Positions 45,175 to 55,504 of a stretch of DNA of 64,000 bases are shown in pieces. This DNA comes from Pedobacter planticolens (GTDB lineage Bacteria; Bacteroidota; Bacteroidia; Sphingobacteriales; Sphingobacteriaceae), in contig NZ_WNXD01000001.1 in NCBI RefSeq assembly GCF_014172375.1, forward strand, positions 930,001 through 994,000. Reading direction: 5' to 3'. Position numbers and translations under genes: made by a program. The notes beneath the pieces are model-generated. The model had not been told where the DNA came from and searched no databases. It worked only from the letters and a program-made list of their open reading frames with translations. Within the stretch, counting starts at the first letter, position 1. Each line of letters opens with the position of its first letter.

Positions 45175-46452
45175 ATGAAAGAAGAAGATAAAGAATTGGA
45201 TCACCTTTTTAAGAAAAGGCTTCAGGATGCCGAGAATATCTTCGCTTATAATGAAGAAGATTGGATGGCGCTTGAAGCTCGTCTTGACAAAAAAGATAAG
45301 AATCGAGTGGTTTTACGCTGGTTACGTATTGGGAGTGGAATAGCTGCTATGCTATTACTTGCATTTGGTTGGTGGTTTTTTGGTTCAACCGACTTAAATA
45401 ACAATCCAGCAACTGTAAAAAAAGTAAAACAAAGTGATGATAAAATATCAAATCAACCAATATTTAAGTCCGAAACGCAAAAAAATGATAATGAATTATC
45501 GCTAGAAAAAACGTTATTAACTCATAATTCAATTCCTAAAAAACACAAAGTTTCTGTTCCAACAAAACAACTGGTTCAAAATTTAAACACCCAACAAAAT
45601 ACGGAAGAAAATAGTATAGCTTCAACAGTTCCTGCTGCAAAAAAAGAAGAAGCAAATGCAGCAATTGTTATTGCAGCTGTATCACCTGAAATTAATAACA
45701 GTGTTGTCGTTCAACAACAAGTTGCAAATAACGTTAATACTACACAAGTGGTGATAGATGCCGTATTACCTACCGATTCGAGTTCTTCAATAGTTGAACC
45801 TGAAAAAATCAAAAAACCAAAAACAGGGAAAACAAAACGTCCAATACTATTCGCTATTAGTGCTGTTGCTTCATCTGATTTGAATGGTACTAGTTCTTTA
45901 GGGCAAGCTAAAGTCGGCAATAATTATGGAGCACTATTAAATGTGAGTATCTCTAAAAAAATAACTATTCAAACTGGTCTCATTTATTCTAACAAGCCGT
46001 ATCAAGGTAATTTTAATAGCTATATTTCTGCGTATGGCAGTAATCCATATGCTACTAAATACGTTCCAACAAGTATAAATGTGGTTTGTAAAATGTTCGA
46101 TTTACCCTTAAATATTGATTATCGTTTCTTCGAAAACGAGCACAATGTACTATCATTTGGTACCGGACTTTCATCATATTTCATGCTTCATGAAAATTAC
46201 CAATATAACTTTGAACCAGTACAATATGCCTCAAAAAACTATGAAGTTCCAAATAGTAAAACATATTTATTTAGCATCTTAAATTTAAATGCAACTTACG
46301 AGCGCAAGCTTAATCAGAGAATAGGGGTAATGGTTCAACCCTATTACAAACTTCCCTTAAGAGATATAGGTTACGGTAGTGTCAAGCTTCACTCGGTTGG
46401 CCTTTCTGTCGGGCTTAGATTAAACCTAAATAATAACAAACTAGGACGTTAG
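45175..46452 (+). CDS. Anti-sigma-like inner-membrane protein with C-terminal outer-membrane beta-barrel domain
   Basis: A 425-residue protein 17 bases behind the sigma gene. Residues 1-45 are charged and helical (EEDWMALEARLDKK), followed by one membrane segment (about 51-70; GSGIAAMLLLAFGWWFFG), a long low-complexity Gln/Asn/Lys/Val-rich linker (about 75-225), and a C-terminal ~190-residue beta-rich domain (LFAISAVASSDLNGTSSLGQ, YALSFG-type strands, GLSVGLRLNLN end) like OMP_b-brl domains. The layout suggests a cytoplasmic sigma-binding end and a periplasm-crossing sensor in the outer membrane. The anti-sigma function is inferred from position and topology. Confidence 0.75.
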   Translation: MKEEDKELDHLFKKRLQDAENIFAYNEEDWMALEARLDKKDKNRVVLRWLRIGSGIAAMLLLAFGWWFFGSTDLNNNPATVKKVKQSDDKISNQPIFKSETQKNDNELSLEKTLLTHNSIPKKHKVSVPTKQLVQNLNTQQNTEENSIASTVPAAKKEEANAAIVIAAVSPEINNSVVVQQQVANNVNTTQVVIDAVLPTDSSSSIVEPEKIKKPKTGKTKRPILFAISAVASSDLNGTSSLGQAKVGNNYGALLNVSISKKITIQTGLIYSNKPYQGNFNSYISAYGSNPYATKYVPTSINVVCKMFDLPLNIDYRFFENEHNVLSFGTGLSSYFMLHENYQYNFEPVQYASKNYEVPNSKTYLFSILNLNATYERKLNQRIGVMVQPYYKLPLRDIGYGSVKLHSVGLSVGLRLNLNNNKLGR

Positions 46453-46704
46453 TAAATTAGCGAATTAGTTTAAAAAAATCAGAGATTGAATTTTTGCACT
46501 ATACTATCCATTTAGGTTTCAATAAGCTAATTCAATCCTCTCCACATATTTCCTCAAATAAAATCTTCGAGTTTTATTTTCCCTCTGCAACATACGTAAT
46601 CGGTGCTATTTGTAAACCATAATAAACAAAACAAAATAAATTAGTAGTCTTTGTTTTGAATTTTTAAAAAAAACTATATTTTTAGGTTTAACTAACGCCC
46701 CTTC

Positions 46705-49700
46705 ATGAAAACCCGTAATTTAATAGTACTAATATTATTTCTTTTTCTTTCAAAATTCTCTCTTGCGCAAAAATCAGAAATTATAAATTCTGGCGATATC
46801 ATTACTAAAAGCCTAGCCCTTGCTGATTCTGGCCAGTTTAAACCTGCATTGGCTCTCCTTAATAAAGTTAGCCGAAGTGATACCAATTATGTATCTGTAC
46901 TACTTAAAAAAGCTTTGGTATGCCGTGCCGATAGTCAGTATAACGAAGGAGTTAAATATTGTCAGCAAGCATTACTTGTAAAAACCAATCATGAATTCGG
47001 ACCCGATATCTATAATGCATATGGAAGTCTACTGCTTGATATGGGGAAATATGACGAGGCGATAAAGATTTTCGACACAGGGCTTGGGAAATATCCAGAG
47101 TTTAGCATGCTATATTTCAACAAAGGTGTGGTTTATCTAAGGTTAGAAAAACCTGAGGTAGCTGAACAATGGTTTCAAAAAACGCTTTTAATTAATCCTT
47201 ATACATACAGTGCTCATTATCATTTAGCTCTCTCAGCAGTACTTCAAGGGAAAATAGTTCCAGCGTATATCAGTTACATGTCTTACCTTTTATTCTCTCC
47301 CAAAGGGAAATTTGCACAAAGTTCTATAAATATGCTGCAACAAATATCAGTTAATACAGATGAGATATTGAACTTTAAAAACAACCGAAAAACATATCCT
47401 AATGCCAATTATCAAGCAGTAGAAGATGTGATATTCTCAAAAATAGCACTCAATAAATCGTATGAAATATTAACACAAGTAGATGATCCTATTAGTAGGC
47501 AAATTCAAGCAGTGATAGAAAAATTGGAATATACAGATGATGATTCTGATTTTTGGACTCAGTATTACCTTCCATTTCTGAAGAAAGTATATGCTGATAA
47601 AAAGTTTGACTTAATGATTAACCACATGTTCTCAAATGTTAAAATTCCTGCAATTGAGGCTTATGTTGAAAAAAACAAAAAGCAGATAGATGTTTTTACA
47701 GGTGAGGCGAGTGTTTATTTTGATCTCATTCAATCTACACGCGAATTAATGTTGAAAAAACGAGATACAACAAGCACAAGGTTTTTTTATGAAGATGGAG
47801 CGCTATTAGGAAGAGGTACACTTTCAAAAACAGGAAAAATTTTATTAGGTGCTTGGACTGGATATTATCCAGGTGGTAACATCAAAAGTCAAGGCATATT
47901 TAATAGTTCTGGTCAACGCAGTGGCAGCTGGACTTGGTTCAATTATAAAGGAGCAATTAAAGCAAAAGAAAATTACCTAAATGGTAAACTTGCTGGGCAG
48001 CAGGAATATTATTTCGCGAATGGCAATAAATCTTCAGTTGAAAATTATATAAACGGACAACTTCAAGGTACTATAACAGTGTATACTTATGGTGGTAGTA
48101 TTAAGAGTGTATCCAATTACAAAGCAGGTAAATTAGATGGAGAAGAAAAAAACTACTACAATAATGGTGATTTAGAAAGTGAGAAAAACTATACTTCTGG
48201 AGCACTTAACGGCAATGAAAAGGCATATTTTAAAAATAGAAAGTTGAAATCTGTTGTACAATACATAAACGGAAAAGCAGAAGGTAGTTATAAGGAATAT
48301 AACAATCAGGGTATTTTAGTTACAGAAGGAAATTTTTTAAAGGATCTTACCGAAGGAGAGTGGAAGTATTATGATGATCACGGAAAAATTAAGCAGTCTT
48401 CGCAAAGGCATGCCGGAATAGAGAATGGTCCTCACAAAGAGTATTATCCAACTGGAGAGCTATCATCCACTTACAATGCAGTAAAAGACAAAATAGATGG
48501 AGAGCTTTTAGAATACTATAAAGACGGCAAAATATTCTCTAAACGCACTTATGAAAACGGTGCATTAGTGAAGGCTTCATATTTAGATAAATCTGGTAAC
48601 GCACTAAGTTCTCTGATCAGCAATGGTGAAACTAGTAAATTAATATCCTATGGAAATAATGGACTTAAAAAATCTAGCTTAACTTATAAAGCTGGTGTAT
48701 TAAATGGTCTTGATACTATTTATTACAATTCAGGTAAAATTAATCAGATACTTAATTATAAAGATGGCTTGATAGATGGAAAAGTAGTAACCTATTACCA
48801 AAATGGAAAAATCAAATCAGAAACTACAATGACTGATGATAAAACCAATGGTTATTATACTAGTTTTTATATGAATGGAAACATTGAAACGGAAGGGTGG
48901 ATGGTTGAAGATCAGTACCAAGGACCTTGGTCTTATTATAATGAAAATGGTAAATTGAATTCTACCCAATATTACCTAGCTGGTGATATAGATGGTTATA
49001 AGGAAGAATATTTCGCTAACGGACAAAAATCAGTTGAATATAAATATTACAGAGGATGGCTAGAAGAAGTTACGAATTATGATGAACAAGGAAAAGTAAT
49101 CGCAACCGATATTTTCGATAAAGGTCAAGGCAAATTCAAGTTATTACATCCAAATGGTAAGTTAATGGCAGAAACAAATTATAAAAATGGAGAATTTGAT
49201 GGTGTCTTTAAATCCTATTATTTTGATGGAAGTCCTGAACGCATTTTTTATTATAAATCCGGATTGTTAGATAGTACTTATGTTAATTATCTACATGGTG
49301 GTATAAAATCTATGGAAGGCAAATATGCTAATGGAGAAAAAATAGGGGTATGGAAATTTTACGATGAAGATGGTAAAATTTCTCGAACGTATAATTACAG
49401 TGGCGATAAATTAAATGGAGAATACACTAGGTTTTTTGAGAATGGAAATAAAAAATACGTTTCCTATATAAAGGATGACCTTTACCAAGGATATGGTAAA
49501 ATGTACGATCCAAAAGGAGCTTTAGCCTATCAAATTTTATTTAATGATGATTTAGCTGTCTCTTATTCTTTTAATGATAGTAACGGGAAATTACAAAACG
49601 AAATGCCTATCAATAATACAATGGGGGTAGTAAAAGCATTTTTCGCTAACGGAAAGCCATCACGAGAATGTACCTATTTGGGTGGCGAAAGACATGGCGA

Positions 49701-50001
49701 TGATCGAGTATATTACGAAAATGGAAACCTACTCTCAGATGAACATTTGGAATACAATGTATCAGAAGGAGCTGCTAAAACTTATTATGAGAGTGGTAAA
49801 ATTAAAACAGATTTTAACTATTTGAACGATAATGAACATGGTCTATGTAAAACATATAATGAAAATGGATCTATAAAACGAGAAACTAATTATGAATATG
49901 GTGTAATTCAGGGTCCTGTTAAAATCTATAATGAAAATGGTAAGCTGTTACAAACAAAAAATTACGAACAAGGAGTACTTAAATCTGTTAAGTATGAATA
50001 A
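46705..50001 (+). CDS. TPR plus MORN-repeat (YwqK-like) protein, 1098 aa
   Basis: A signal peptide (IVLILFLFLSKFSLAQ) implies export. Residues about 28-240 look like TPR helices (PDIYNAYGSLLLDMGKYDEA, FNKGVVYLRLEKPEVAEQWF). From about residue 365 to the end the protein consists of roughly thirty ~23-residue MORN-type repeats of the pattern YYxNGxxxxxxxYxxGxxxG, as in the YwqK-like family. These form a long beta-structure, probably a surface or periplasmic scaffold; the ligand is unknown. It is the first gene of a three-gene unit; its last bases overlap the transglutaminase gene start. The repeats make the DNA prone to slippage. Confidence 0.82.
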   Translation: MKTRNLIVLILFLFLSKFSLAQKSEIINSGDIITKSLALADSGQFKPALALLNKVSRSDTNYVSVLLKKALVCRADSQYNEGVKYCQQALLVKTNHEFGPDIYNAYGSLLLDMGKYDEAIKIFDTGLGKYPEFSMLYFNKGVVYLRLEKPEVAEQWFQKTLLINPYTYSAHYHLALSAVLQGKIVPAYISYMSYLLFSPKGKFAQSSINMLQQISVNTDEILNFKNNRKTYPNANYQAVEDVIFSKIALNKSYEILTQVDDPISRQIQAVIEKLEYTDDDSDFWTQYYLPFLKKVYADKKFDLMINHMFSNVKIPAIEAYVEKNKKQIDVFTGEASVYFDLIQSTRELMLKKRDTTSTRFFYEDGALLGRGTLSKTGKILLGAWTGYYPGGNIKSQGIFNSSGQRSGSWTWFNYKGAIKAKENYLNGKLAGQQEYYFANGNKSSVENYINGQLQGTITVYTYGGSIKSVSNYKAGKLDGEEKNYYNNGDLESEKNYTSGALNGNEKAYFKNRKLKSVVQYINGKAEGSYKEYNNQGILVTEGNFLKDLTEGEWKYYDDHGKIKQSSQRHAGIENGPHKEYYPTGELSSTYNAVKDKIDGELLEYYKDGKIFSKRTYENGALVKASYLDKSGNALSSLISNGETSKLISYGNNGLKKSSLTYKAGVLNGLDTIYYNSGKINQILNYKDGLIDGKVVTYYQNGKIKSETTMTDDKTNGYYTSFYMNGNIETEGWMVEDQYQGPWSYYNENGKLNSTQYYLAGDIDGYKEEYFANGQKSVEYKYYRGWLEEVTNYDEQGKVIATDIFDKGQGKFKLLHPNGKLMAETNYKNGEFDGVFKSYYFDGSPERIFYYKSGLLDSTYVNYLHGGIKSMEGKYANGEKIGVWKFYDEDGKISRTYNYSGDKLNGEYTRFFENGNKKYVSYIKDDLYQGYGKMYDPKGALAYQILFNDDLAVSYSFNDSNGKLQNEMPINNTMGVVKAFFANGKPSRECTYLGGERHGDDRVYYENGNLLSDEHLEYNVSEGAAKTYYESGKIKTDFNYLNDNEHGLCKTYNENGSIKRETNYEYGVIQGPVKIYNENGKLLQTKNYEQGVLKSVKYE

Positions 50002-51916
50002 ACATATACCAGTACAGCTCATTATTTTCCTCACACTTTCTTTTAGTATATTTTCTTTAAAAGCACAAAATATGGATGAGCTTCGTAAGCAATATCCAAG
50101 CGAAAAAGCAGTGTTTGTAGATAAGCTAGTCGATTACACATTCGTACTAAAAGAAGATAAACCATATGTAGAAAGTAGAGAAAAAGAAAGCATTGCCTTT
50201 TTAACTGAAAATGCAGCAAATTATGTAGGCTCATTTAGTTTTTATCACAGCTTTTTTCGTGAACTTATCAATTATTCAGCACAAACACGTACAGCAAGCA
50301 ACAAAGTAATCAAAGTAAACAGTTTCAAAACAACATCAGATAAACAAGATTTTGTTTTTTATGATGATTTAAAAAAAATGTCTTTCAATTACCCTTCTAT
50401 TGAACCTAATGCCATTGGTTCGCTAGATGTTTCTTGGGTAAATAAAGATGCACACTTATTACCAACACACTATTTCAGAAGTTACTTGCCTGTGCTCAAC
50501 AGTGAGTTAAAATTAACTGTGGCAAATGATATATTCATCAAATACCAAAAGAAAGGGCTTGATACAGCCAATATCATCGTTACAATTGACAAAGGGAAAC
50601 GCAATACCATCTACTCTTTTAAATTTAAAAATTGCACAGCAGATAGAGCATATGGAGATGCTCCTGGATACGCATGGTACTCACCACACGTAGTTTTTTA
50701 TATAGATAGTTATAAAGATAGTCAAGGAAAAAAGATTTCGTACCTATCTAATAGTGATGACCTATATGCATTAAATTATAGCTACATAAAAGACATAAAT
50801 ACTAATGTAAGCACACAAGTAAAACACATTACAGATTCACTTACCACCAATTTAAAAACAACCGAAGAGAAAGCCCGTAAAATCTACAACTGGGTTCAAC
50901 AGAATATAAAATATGTAGCTTTTGAAGACGGTATGGGAGGATTTATTCCAAGAGAAGCTGCGCTTGTATGCACCCGTCGTTTTGGCGATTGTAAAGATAT
51001 GTCGAGTATTTTAACCCAAATGATGAAAGTTGCAGGTATAGATGCATATTATACCTGGATAGGAACCCGAAATATTCCATACAAATTTAGTACAACACCG
51101 CTACCATTAGTCAGCAATCACATGATTTGCGCCATCAAATTAAACGGCAACTATATTTATCTAGATGGTACAGATCCTACCTGCGTATTTGGTACCCCAT
51201 CTTCCCATATTCAAGATAAGGAAGCAATGATTGCAATAAACGATAAAGAATATAAAATTACTACCGTTCCAACAGTCCAAAAAAATCAAAATGAACTTGT
51301 AGATACAACATGGGTTGATATTATTCCAAACGGTATTAAAGGTCGTATCACACAAAATTTAAAAGGTTATTTTGCCTCCGAAGCATATGCTAGTTTAATG
51401 TATTGGGGCGAGAAAAACCTTAACGAACACATGAAAGGTGAATTTATGCGTGGAACAAATAAATTTAATCTAGATTCATTTGCTATTGATAGGAAACCTA
51501 TTGCGAGCCACATTGCATGGGAAGGTAACTTTACTTTACCAGGATATGGTACCAAAGTAGGAGACGAGTACTACCTTAACCTAAATCTCTTTCGCTTTTT
51601 CGAAAACTCAAAAATTGAAACCCTCAAACGAAATGTTCCAATAGCACATGATTTTAAGTTTGTTAAAAAATACGTAACCATATTAAACTTACCCAAAGGC
51701 TATAAATTAACCTATTTACCAAAAGGACAAACCTACAATTCAGAAGCAATGAGCTTCAGCCTATCTTACGAACAAAAAGGTAATCAACTAATTTTTATCC
51801 AAGAGTATACAAATAACGAATTAATGCTTACCCAAGATAAATTTGAAGCTTGGAATAAAATGCTCGACAACCTATTTCCAATGTACAAAGAAACCTTAAG
51901 CCTTTCAAAAATATAA
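49994..51916 (+). CDS. DUF3857/transglutaminase-like secreted protein, catalytically intact
   Basis: A 640-residue protein from the ATG at 49994; an upstream in-frame ATG at 49931 would lie inside the previous gene and lacks a signal peptide, so 49994 is preferred. A signal peptide (LIIFLTLSFSIFSLKAQ) is followed by a DUF3857-like beta domain and a transglutaminase-like core with all three catalytic positions: C333 (RFGDCKDMSS), H376 (SNHMICAIKL) and D391 (IYLDGTDP). By family it is a periplasmic cysteine protease or transamidase; the substrate is unknown. It overlaps the MORN gene by 8 bases and is followed 4 bases later by a degenerate relative. Confidence 0.85.
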   Translation: MNKHIPVQLIIFLTLSFSIFSLKAQNMDELRKQYPSEKAVFVDKLVDYTFVLKEDKPYVESREKESIAFLTENAANYVGSFSFYHSFFRELINYSAQTRTASNKVIKVNSFKTTSDKQDFVFYDDLKKMSFNYPSIEPNAIGSLDVSWVNKDAHLLPTHYFRSYLPVLNSELKLTVANDIFIKYQKKGLDTANIIVTIDKGKRNTIYSFKFKNCTADRAYGDAPGYAWYSPHVVFYIDSYKDSQGKKISYLSNSDDLYALNYSYIKDINTNVSTQVKHITDSLTTNLKTTEEKARKIYNWVQQNIKYVAFEDGMGGFIPREAALVCTRRFGDCKDMSSILTQMMKVAGIDAYYTWIGTRNIPYKFSTTPLPLVSNHMICAIKLNGNYIYLDGTDPTCVFGTPSSHIQDKEAMIAINDKEYKITTVPTVQKNQNELVDTTWVDIIPNGIKGRITQNLKGYFASEAYASLMYWGEKNLNEHMKGEFMRGTNKFNLDSFAIDRKPIASHIAWEGNFTLPGYGTKVGDEYYLNLNLFRFFENSKIETLKRNVPIAHDFKFVKKYVTILNLPKGYKLTYLPKGQTYNSEAMSFSLSYEQKGNQLIFIQEYTNNELMLTQDKFEAWNKMLDNLFPMYKETLSLSKI

Positions 51917-51920
51917 CGCT

Positions 51921-53891
51921 ATGAACAAACCGCTACTTATACTCTTTATTTTACTTGTTTCAGTTAAAATTTGCAATGCCCAACAACCAACAGTTAAAAT
52001 AGAACCATGGTCTTCCAAACCAGTTATTCATTCTTTTGATGCTAAATACAAGAAAGAATCTGCACTAATTATTAAAGATATTCGCCGCATAGAATATGCA
52101 GATAACGCTAAAGGAGACGTTGAAAAATATTATACACTCCATAAAATAGTTCACGTTAATGATGATGCTGCAGTAGAACGATACAACAAAATATACATCA
52201 GCGTTACCGACGATTCAGATATTGTAGATGTTCGAGCAAGAACCATTCTCGCAAGCGGTAAAACAGTAGAATTAAATAAAGCAGATATTAAAGATTATAA
52301 AGAAAAGGATGGAAGTGTTTATAAAATCTTTGCTATGGAAGGACTTGAAAAAGGGTGCGAAATAGAATATGCTTATACTATAAAAAGACCTGTTTCCTAT
52401 ATGGGAAGAGAAAACCTGCAAATTGATATACCGCAATTAGAAACATCATTTGAAATTATTTGCCCTGAGCGACTTAGGTTCGAACTAAAACCTTTCAATT
52501 TCGAATGGACACCCAAAGATTCAGTCGAGGCCGGAAAACGTTCTGTAAAATGTATTCAGAAACAAACAGCAGGAGTAGATGAAGAAAAATATGCTTTTTA
52601 CGACGCTAACATTAAGTACGTAGAATTTAAACTAGCCTATAATGATGCAGCCCGTAAAGGAGAACGATTATTTACATGGAATGATTTTGGACGTCGTATC
52701 TACGAAATGTACACAGCAGATGTTACAACTAAAGATATTGCGCTAGTAGCTACAATTAGTAAAGAAAACGGATGGGATAAACTTCCAGATGAAACTAAAA
52801 AATTGATTGCAGTAGAAAATTACATCAAAACAAAATACACGTATAACGAAGATTTGAATGATGAAGAATCAAACGCTATTTCAGTTATCATTAAAAATAA
52901 AATTGCTGGTCAAACAGGTATAATGCGACTTTATACTGCTATTTTTCAAAATTTAGGCGTTAAATATCAATATGTTGTAGTAGGAGATAGAACCAGTTCT
53001 ACTATTGATCGCACATTTGAAAATTGGAATAACTGTGATTACAGCTTATTCTTTTTCCCTACACAAAATAAGTTTATCGCCCCAACAAGACCAGATTTTC
53101 GCTACCCTTGGATTCCTCCAGTATGGGGCAATACCAACGGAGTATTTTTGCGCACCACCACTTTAGGAAGCGTATCTACCGCATTAGCCGAAGTAAGAAA
53201 TATCGAATTACAACACTACAGCAAAACCGTACATGTAATCGAAAGTACAATTCAGTTAAGTAAAAAGCTAGATTCACTTGAAATCGATGCCACACAGTCT
53301 TACTCTGGGTACGCAGCCGTAGATATGCGAGATGCTTTCAATTACGCTAATGATGAAGTCAAACAAAACATCATCAAACAACTAGCAAAAATGCTAACCG
53401 GTTCAGAAAACGTGCTATCCTCAAAAATAACCAATCAAGAATTTGAAAAAGCAAATGATAATCAACCAATAACCTTAAATGTAAAAACAAAATCTGGCGA
53501 GTTAATAGAAAACGCAGGTAACAAGCTTCTAATAAAAATTGGACAAGCAATTGGTACCCAAGTAGAAATGTACCAAGAAAAAGAACGACAATTTCCTATG
53601 AACATTGAGTACGCACACATTTTAGATAGGAAAATTAATCTCATTATACCAGAAGGTTATACAATAAAGAACCTAAAAGATTTAAAATTAAACGAAATTT
53701 ATAAAGATAAAGACGAACAAACAATGGGTTTTGTATCCGATTATAAACTTAACGGAAATATCTTAACAATAAACGTTGTAGAAGATTATCGGAATACCCA
53801 ATACCCAATAACCCAATACGAAGCATTTAGAAAAATCATTAATTCCGCTTCAGATTTTAATAAGGTAGTGTTGGTTTTAGAAAAGATGTAG
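51921..53891 (+). CDS. DUF3857/transglutaminase-like protein, active site lost
   Basis: A 656-residue protein with a signal peptide (LFILLVSVKICNAQ), an N-terminal DUF3857 domain (residues about 55-230; EYADNAKGDVEKYYTLHKIV, YTIKRPVSYMG) and a transglutaminase-fold region. Compared with the upstream gene the active-site Cys stretch is replaced (NKIAGQTGIMRLYTAIF), and the His position reads NWNNCDYSLFFFP, so the Cys-His pair is missing. It is probably a non-catalytic partner or binding protein of the upstream enzyme. Last gene of the MORN unit, followed by the palindromic repeat at 53903. Confidence 0.78.
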   Translation: MNKPLLILFILLVSVKICNAQQPTVKIEPWSSKPVIHSFDAKYKKESALIIKDIRRIEYADNAKGDVEKYYTLHKIVHVNDDAAVERYNKIYISVTDDSDIVDVRARTILASGKTVELNKADIKDYKEKDGSVYKIFAMEGLEKGCEIEYAYTIKRPVSYMGRENLQIDIPQLETSFEIICPERLRFELKPFNFEWTPKDSVEAGKRSVKCIQKQTAGVDEEKYAFYDANIKYVEFKLAYNDAARKGERLFTWNDFGRRIYEMYTADVTTKDIALVATISKENGWDKLPDETKKLIAVENYIKTKYTYNEDLNDEESNAISVIIKNKIAGQTGIMRLYTAIFQNLGVKYQYVVVGDRTSSTIDRTFENWNNCDYSLFFFPTQNKFIAPTRPDFRYPWIPPVWGNTNGVFLRTTTLGSVSTALAEVRNIELQHYSKTVHVIESTIQLSKKLDSLEIDATQSYSGYAAVDMRDAFNYANDEVKQNIIKQLAKMLTGSENVLSSKITNQEFEKANDNQPITLNVKTKSGELIENAGNKLLIKIGQAIGTQVEMYQEKERQFPMNIEYAHILDRKINLIIPEGYTIKNLKDLKLNEIYKDKDEQTMGFVSDYKLNGNILTINVVEDYRNTQYPITQYEAFRKIINSASDFNKVVLVLEKM

Positions 53892-53902
53892 CATGTGTAT
53901 TT

Positions 53903-53996
53903 GTTAAGGTCTTGTTCGAGACTCCTTCGAGACTCCTTCGAGAAAACACTGCTTTTCTCGAACATGACCTTAACAAGACCTAAAGAATACCTTAAC
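53903..53996. repeat. Palindromic repeat family, copy B
   Basis: Begins GTTAAGGTCTTGTTCGAG and contains a tandem TTCGAGACTCC unit (twice, then TTCGAG). It pairs GTTAAGGT with ACCTTAAC at 53967-53974, and a second ACCTTAAC lies at 53989-53996. It is related to 17117-17208. As it lies 11 bases past the stop of the transglutaminase gene it may serve as a transcription terminator. Confidence 0.65.
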
Positions 53997-54152
53997 AATC
54001 GACTTGTTTTGATGTGGCTATAGATAATCTGTGATTTAGTATATTTTTGATGTACTCCCCTCAGTAATTACCATTAGATTTTATCAAGTCCACATATTTT
54101 AGCTATAATTGTGTATCTAAATACGCCAAGCCATCATCCTTTCTAACTATCC

Positions 54153-55499
54153 ATGCCGAAATTAATTAATTTCAAATTTCTAAAAGCCCAAGCTGTAACT
54201 GAAAAATCAACCGTTTGGACACAACTAATTGGACAACCAGCACAATTCTCTTTAGAAAGTAGGATATTTCATTCCCTAAGTATTGGCTTAATAGCAATAG
54301 CAATTATATACACACCCTATAATCTATTCGCAGGCCTATATGTCGGCTCAATCTCAGCCTTCTTAATCGGCTTATTCTTCTTCTATCAATACTATTATTC
54401 AAGGTTTCATAGCAAACCACACAACAATACACTGTTTGGTATAATTGGCTTGTTAATTTTTGGCGTTAACTATTTTACAAACTCAGGCATACATGGCTCA
54501 ACCGATTTAATTTGGCCAGCATATTTGTTAGTGATACTTACCATTTCGCCATATAAACAGCACTTAAGGTGGTTAATCATTTATTTATTATGTTTTCTAG
54601 CGCTGCACACTGTCGAATATTATTATCCTCATCTAATACAGCACCCATTTACAGCAGGCAAAGGAGAATTTATTGATAGAATTACAGCCTTTCCAATGCC
54701 CGTATTCGTTATTTATATCATTATCAGATTTATAAGACGCAGTTATGATCTAGAACGCAAAGCAGCCGAAGAAAAAACAAAGCAGATCTTACAACAGAAA
54801 GACGAATTGGAACAGCGTAACATGGAGAAAAATAAGTTGATGTCTATCATCTCACACGATGTGAAATCACCTTTAATGAATATTCAAAACTACCTTACTT
54901 TACTGCAAGAAAATGCGTTGAGCAACGAAGAACGTAGTATGCTCGAGAAATCGCTACAAAATTCCACCATGCACACCATTACCATGCTCTCTAATTTACT
55001 AAGCTGGTCCAAATCACAAATGGAAGGAGCTATTGTGCAACTAGCAGCAGTAAATGTATTACAAGTACTAGCCAATACCATAGCATTAGAAAAAATTCAA
55101 GCCACCAAAAAATACATCACATTCGTAGATACTATCCCTCCACAGCTAATAATAATGACAGATGTAGATATGTTGCAGCTAGTAGTACGTAATCTTATCA
55201 GCAATGCGATAAAATTTACACCAACTGGTGGATTAATCAATATCAATGCGGAAATCATTAACAACGAATGTAAAATCACAATTAATGATAATGGAAAAGG
55301 AATTGCCCCAATAGATCAAGAAGACATTTTTTCTATCAAAGCAGCGCCAACCTATGGTACCAATAACGAAAAGGGAGTTGGTTTAGGCCTAGTTTTGTGC
55401 AAAGAATTTATAGAACGACTTGGAGGCAAAATTGGTTTTGAAAGTAAACTAGGAGAAGGTTCCAAGTTTTTCATTTCTCTGCCTTTAGCTACAGTATAG
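54153..55499 (+). CDS. Membrane sensor histidine kinase
   Basis: A 448-residue protein. The N-terminal ~200 residues have five or six membrane segments and no separate sensor domain. A short coiled coil (LERKAAEEKTKQILQQKDEL) leads into HisKA with the phospho-acceptor H235 (SIISHDVKSPLMNIQ), then HATPase_c with VRNLISNAIKFTPTGG (N box), NDNGKGIAP (G1) and GVGLGLVLCKEFIERLGG (G2). It autophosphorylates and passes phosphate to a response regulator, but no regulator gene is adjacent, so it is an orphan kinase. The start at 54153 precedes the first membrane segment. Confidence 0.88.
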   Translation: MPKLINFKFLKAQAVTEKSTVWTQLIGQPAQFSLESRIFHSLSIGLIAIAIIYTPYNLFAGLYVGSISAFLIGLFFFYQYYYSRFHSKPHNNTLFGIIGLLIFGVNYFTNSGIHGSTDLIWPAYLLVILTISPYKQHLRWLIIYLLCFLALHTVEYYYPHLIQHPFTAGKGEFIDRITAFPMPVFVIYIIIRFIRRSYDLERKAAEEKTKQILQQKDELEQRNMEKNKLMSIISHDVKSPLMNIQNYLTLLQENALSNEERSMLEKSLQNSTMHTITMLSNLLSWSKSQMEGAIVQLAAVNVLQVLANTIALEKIQATKKYITFVDTIPPQLIIMTDVDMLQLVVRNLISNAIKFTPTGGLININAEIINNECKITINDNGKGIAPIDQEDIFSIKAAPTYGTNNEKGVGLGLVLCKEFIERLGGKIGFESKLGEGSKFFISLPLATV

Positions 55500-55504
55500 C
55501 TATT

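Noticed and set aside
53903..53996. CRISPR-like tandem repeats
   Set aside because: Repeat units are 11 bases, directly adjacent without spacers, and part of a palindrome; no cas genes in the window.
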